Assembly (NCBI GenBank): GCA_002422985.1
Contig: DITZ01000055.1
Coordinates: 2,301-18,656 of the forward strand
Direction of reading: 5' to 3'
Source of the DNA: Sphingomonadales bacterium UBA6171
GTDB lineage: Bacteria > Pseudomonadota > Alphaproteobacteria > Sphingomonadales > Sphingomonadaceae
Length of the DNA stretch: 16,356 nucleotides
Every line of letters starts with the position of its first letter. Position 1 is the first letter of the stretch. A program made the position numbers and the translations under genes. This document shows, in pieces, positions 13,981 to 16,356 of the stretch. The notes below the pieces were generated by a model. That model saw nothing but the letters and a program-made list of their open reading frames with translations. It made no database searches and was not told where the DNA came from.

Positions 13981-14823
13981 TCAGGCGCGCAATTTCCACC
14001 CCGATTTGAGCAGCGCATAGGCCAGCGCCCAGAGCAGCACCGAAAGCCCGCCCACAATGGCCAGCCCCAGCAGCGGCCTGGCCTCTGCCGTGCCGATGAA
14101 ACCGGCGCGAAACCCGTCGATCATATAGAAAAAGGGGTTGAAGCGCGACAGGGTCTGCACCCCCGGCGGCAGCGTCTCGATGGCATAGAAGGTGCCCGAC
14201 AGCAGCGTTAACGGCTGGATGACGAAATTGCTGACCGCCGCGCCATGATCGAACTTGTCGGCCCAGATGCCGGCAACAACGCCGATCAGCGCCAGCAGCA
14301 GCGCGCCCATCGTGCCGAACAGCAGCACCATCAGCGGATTGTTCATGCCGACGTGCACGCCGGGCCACAGCAGCATGGCGATCCAGATGGCGATGCCCAC
14401 CAACCAGGCCCGTGTTACCGCCCCGGCAATATAGCTTGCCAGCACTTCGCCATGCGACAGCGGCGGCATCAGCACATCAACGATCGTGCCCTGCATCTTG
14501 GCAATCAGCAGCGACGACATGCTGTTCTGGAAGCTGTTCTGCACCATCCCCATGATGATGAGGCCGGGCGCCAGAAAGGCCGAATAGGGCACGCCCAGCA
14601 CATCGGGCTTCACCGGACCAAGCGCCAGCGTGAAAATGGCGAGGAACATCAAGGTGGTAATCGCCGGTGCCCACACCGTTTGCAACTGCACCTTGAAGAA
14701 ACGGCGCACTTCCTTCAAATAGAGGGTCTTGAGCCCCCGCCAGTTCACCCCCGTGATGACCGGCACGCCCGGCTCCGGAAAGCGCGCGGCCCGCGGTTCG
14801 TGATGGCTTTCCGGGGCTAGCAT
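13981..14823 (-). CDS. ABC-2 type transporter permease (YadH-like), no ATPase partner in window
   Basis: A 280-residue integral membrane protein of the ABC-2 permease family, resembling E. coli YadH. About six membrane segments are visible: residues 49-69, 82-98, 129-153, 162-186, 196-216 and 250-272. The amphipathic N-terminal stretch TLYLKEVRRFFKV (33-45) and LLSGTFYAIETLPPGVQ (207-223) before the penultimate loop are typical of the family. Such permeases form dimers with a separate ATP-binding subunit to export a substrate; no ATPase gene is next to it here. The start ATG at 14823 has only a weak GGA upstream, and a short stem (14831-14845) nearby. It is divergent from gcrA and ends in its own terminator. 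The substrate cannot be inferred. Confidence 0.9.
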   Translation of the reverse strand: MLAPESHHEPRAARFPEPGVPVITGVNWRGLKTLYLKEVRRFFKVQLQTVWAPAITTLMFLAIFTLALGPVKPDVLGVPYSAFLAPGLIIMGMVQNSFQNSMSSLLIAKMQGTIVDVLMPPLSHGEVLASYIAGAVTRAWLVGIAIWIAMLLWPGVHVGMNNPLMVLLFGTMGALLLALIGVVAGIWADKFDHGAAVSNFVIQPLTLLSGTFYAIETLPPGVQTLSRFNPFFYMIDGFRAGFIGTAEARPLLGLAIVGGLSVLLWALAYALLKSGWKLRA

Positions 14824-14905
14824 GATGCGTCCGCCCGACAGGCGGGGTTAAGGCCGGGGCAGGCGGGATGAAGGCCGGGAAAACCGGCGACGGAATGATG
14901 GAATG

Positions 14906-14910
14906 GAATC
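14906..14910 (+). promoter_or_regulatory. GANTC methylation site in the gcrA leader
   Basis: GAATC ends three bases before the gcrA ATG. In Caulobacter, CcrM methylates GANTC and GcrA acts at methylated GANTC promoters, so a site here is compatible with feedback. It is the only GANTC in the 90-bp gap between the permease and gcrA. The position inside the ribosome-binding region is later than a usual promoter element. Confidence 0.4.
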
Positions 14911-14913
14911 TGC

Positions 14914-15561
14914 ATGGCATGGACCGATGAGCGAATTCAGCTTCTGACGCAATATTGGGATGAAGGACGGTCTGCAAGCCAGATCGCCGAACTGCTGGGC
15001 GAGGGCCTTACCCGCAACGCCGTTATCGGCAAGGCGCATCGGCTGGGCCTGTCGTCGCGCCCGTCGCCGCTGAAGGCCGCAGACGGCAAAAATGGCGACG
15101 CCAAGCCGGCGGCCAGGGCTGCAAAAGCCGCGCCCAGGGAGGAAAAGCCCGCCCGGCCGGCAAAGGCTGCGGAAACCCCGGCGGAAGCCCCCGCTCTCGC
15201 TGCGGCACCGGTGCCCGCCGCGGCACCGGCAATGGCGCGGCCCGCCAAGGCCCCCGTCGCCCGGCCCCCGGTGGAGGCTGAGCCGCAGCCGCGCATGGCA
15301 CCGCCGCGCCTGGCCCCGGTTTCCGCCAAGGGTGCCAAGGGCGGCAAGGTCACGCTGCTCGACCTCAACGACCGGATCTGCCGCTGGCCCATCGGCCACC
15401 CGGACGAACCGGGTTTCCATTTTTGCGGCAAGCCGGTGAACCCCGGCTTCCCCTATTGCAGCGATCATTGTCTGGTGGCCTATCAGGCGCAGATGCCGCG
15501 CCGCGATCGGCCGACCGGCCCGCCGCGCCCCTTCGGTCCGAACCTGCCCCGCCCGCGCTGA
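14914..15561 (+). CDS. gcrA: GcrA cell-cycle regulator
   Basis: A 215-residue GcrA, an alphaproteobacterial transcription factor that binds sigma-70 RNA polymerase and activates promoters carrying CcrM-methylated GANTC. The N-terminal DNA-binding domain begins with the hallmark MAWTDERIQLLTQYWDEG (1-18), and its helix-turn-helix lies at about 21-46. The C-terminal sigma-interacting domain (about 145-190) keeps ICRWPIGHPDEPGFHFCG (155-172) and PYCSDHCLVAYQ (180-191), with cysteines 156, 171, 182 and 186. Between them is an Ala/Pro/Lys-rich linker of roughly 95 residues, making it longer than the about 173-residue Caulobacter protein. The start is fixed by the conserved N-terminus although the ribosome site is weak (GGAATCTGC before ATG). 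A terminator follows. Confidence 0.97.
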   Translation: MAWTDERIQLLTQYWDEGRSASQIAELLGEGLTRNAVIGKAHRLGLSSRPSPLKAADGKNGDAKPAARAAKAAPREEKPARPAKAAETPAEAPALAAAPVPAAAPAMARPAKAPVARPPVEAEPQPRMAPPRLAPVSAKGAKGGKVTLLDLNDRICRWPIGHPDEPGFHFCGKPVNPGFPYCSDHCLVAYQAQMPRRDRPTGPPRPFGPNLPRPR

Positions 15562-15583
15562 TCAGCCGGCGGACATGAAACCG

Positions 15584-15614
15584 GCCCGGCCACCGATGGG
15601 TGCGCCGGGCTTTT
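15584..15614 (+). terminator. Rho-independent terminator of gcrA
   Basis: GCCCGGC (15584-15590) pairs with GCCGGGC (15604-15610) around a 13-base loop and is followed by TTTTCTGT. It lies 22 bases after the gcrA stop. The stretch up to the amt terminator (15615-15670) has GC-rich short repeats but no gene. Confidence 0.78.
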
Positions 15615-15673
15615 CTGTCTGCGCAGCGGCCGGACAGCGGCCGCCCGATAGCGGCAGCCGGCCATGGTCTGAC

Positions 15674-15706
15674 AAAAATGGTCCGGCAGATTGCTCTGCC
15701 GGACCA
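15674..15706 (-). terminator. Rho-independent terminator of the ammonium transporter gene
   Basis: On the minus strand TGGTCCGGCAG (15706-15696) pairs perfectly with CTGCCGGACCA (15689-15679) around a six-base loop, then runs into TTTTT (15678-15674). An 11-bp perfect stem with five T residues is a strong terminator, about 60 bases past the amt stop. Confidence 0.93.
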
Positions 15707-15734
15707 GGTTGGTTCCTTGGGGAGGAAGATTTGG

Positions 15735-15760
15735 GCGGGGGGAGGCAATGCTTCCCCCGC
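15735..15760 (-). other. Stable hairpin directly after the amt stop codon
   Basis: A ten-pair stem joins 15735-15744 and 15751-15760 (GCGGGGG with CCCCCGC plus three inner pairs, one a G-T wobble) around loop GCAATG. It begins eight bases past the amt TAA on the minus strand and lacks a T-tract. It may protect the mRNA 3' end, ahead of the terminator at 15674-15706. Confidence 0.6.
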
Positions 15761-15768
15761 AATATCAA

Positions 15769-16356
15769 TTACATATTGTAGGCCCGTTCGCCATGCTCGC
15801 CGAGGTCGAGGCCTTCGCGCTCGATTTCGGGGGAGACACGGCCACCGGTGATGGCCTTGGCGATGGAGAAGGCGATGGCCGAGCCGACGCCAGCCCAGAC
15901 GATGGCAACCAGTACCGATTTCACCTGGATCCACAGCTGGTCCATCAGCACATAATCGTCGCCGGCCGGGCCGCCGAGAACCGCGAGCATGGTGACAGCG
16001 GTGCCGATGGAGCCGACGATGCCACCCACGCCATGGATGCCGAACACATCGAGCGAGTCGTCAAAGCCCAGCTTCGGCTTCACCTTCATCACGAACAGGC
16101 AGGCCAGCACAGCGGCAATCGCGCCGAGCAGGATGGCACCGAACGGACCGGAGTTACCGGCCGCCGGCGTTACCGCCACCAGGCCGGCAATCGCACCGGA
16201 GCAGGCACCCAGCATCGAGCCGGAGTGGCCGAGCAGCTTTTCCGTCAGCATCCAGAAGAGGACGCCGGCGGCCGTCGCGGTGAAGGTGTTGATGAGGGCA
16301 AGACCGGCCGAGCCGTTGGCTTCAAGCGCGGAGCCGGCGTTGAAGCCGAACCAGCC
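15769..16356 (-). CDS. amt: Ammonium transporter Amt (partial, 5' end beyond window)
   Basis: The C-terminal 195 residues of an Amt/AmtB ammonium channel. The frame stays open from the right edge, beginning GWFGFNAGSALEANG, the family signature helix; an internal ATG at 16251 is not the true start. The visible part includes DVFGIHGVGGIVG, whose histidine corresponds to the second pore histidine (H318 in E. coli AmtB). Hydrophobic segments follow in the expected order. The cytoplasmic tail RVSPEIEREGLDLGEHGERAYNM is the element contacted by the PII protein GlnK in well-studied homologues. Roughly half or more of the gene, including the Phe gate and first pore histidine, lies outside the window; glnK, usually adjacent upstream, cannot be checked. 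Confidence 0.97.
   Translation of the reverse strand, partial: GWFGFNAGSALEANGSAGLALINTFTATAAGVLFWMLTEKLLGHSGSMLGACSGAIAGLVAVTPAAGNSGPFGAILLGAIAAVLACLFVMKVKPKLGFDDSLDVFGIHGVGGIVGSIGTAVTMLAVLGGPAGDDYVLMDQLWIQVKSVLVAIVWAGVGSAIAFSIAKAITGGRVSPEIEREGLDLGEHGERAYNM

Noticed and set aside
15769..16251. Complete 160-residue ammonium transporter-like protein starting at 16251
   Set aside because: The frame stays open to the window edge and the added residues are the conserved GWFGFNAGSAL helix, so the gene is cut by the edge rather than starting there.

Overview
The window looks like a chromosomal segment of a high-GC alphaproteobacterium, most likely of the order Sphingomonadales. The grounds are a GcrA cell-cycle regulator (an alphaproteobacterial hallmark), a class I PHA synthase, a small secreted Cys-containing protein of a type I associate with sphingomonads, and GC-rich hairpin repeats between genes. 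It reads as a core chromosomal region: no transposase, integrase, phage gene, CRISPR array or toxin-antitoxin pair was found.

Layout from the left. (1) A minus-strand cluster runs from 5767 down to 1: alaC-like aminotransferase, homoserine dehydrogenase (hom), class II fructose-1,6-bisphosphatase (glpX), the RecJ exonuclease, and the 5' part of a tRNA-Glu cut by the window edge. hom and glpX are nearly fused. A multi-hairpin repeat lies between glpX and recJ, and a five-copy 30-bp hairpin repeat fills the hom leader. (2) A 66-residue exported protein (minus) is transcribed away from a plus-strand operon of phaC, murI, a PaaI-type thioesterase and a 3-hydroxyisobutyryl-CoA hydrolase-like gene. 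All junctions in that operon overlap or nearly abut (6274-10391). (3) A convergent minus-strand block runs from 13858 down to 10388: argD, argF, hslO (Hsp33) and a small DUF3617-like secreted protein, again with start/stop overlaps. (4) An ABC-2 permease (minus, with its own terminator) is divergent from gcrA (plus). (5) The 3' two-thirds or less of an ammonium transporter gene (minus) enters from the right edge and ends in two strong hairpins.

Functionally the window covers amino-acid metabolism (homoserine, alanine/glutamate, arginine, D-glutamate for peptidoglycan), gluconeogenesis, carbon storage as polyhydroxyalkanoate, acyl-CoA hydrolysis, DNA repair, redox chaperoning, methylation-linked cell-cycle transcription and ammonium uptake. 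I see no convincing previously undescribed protein system. The most unusual signal is the array of stable GCGAAGC mini-hairpins in the hom leader, followed by the composite hairpin repeat downstream of glpX and the placement of GANTC methylation sites beside gcrA and around the alaC-hom boundary.
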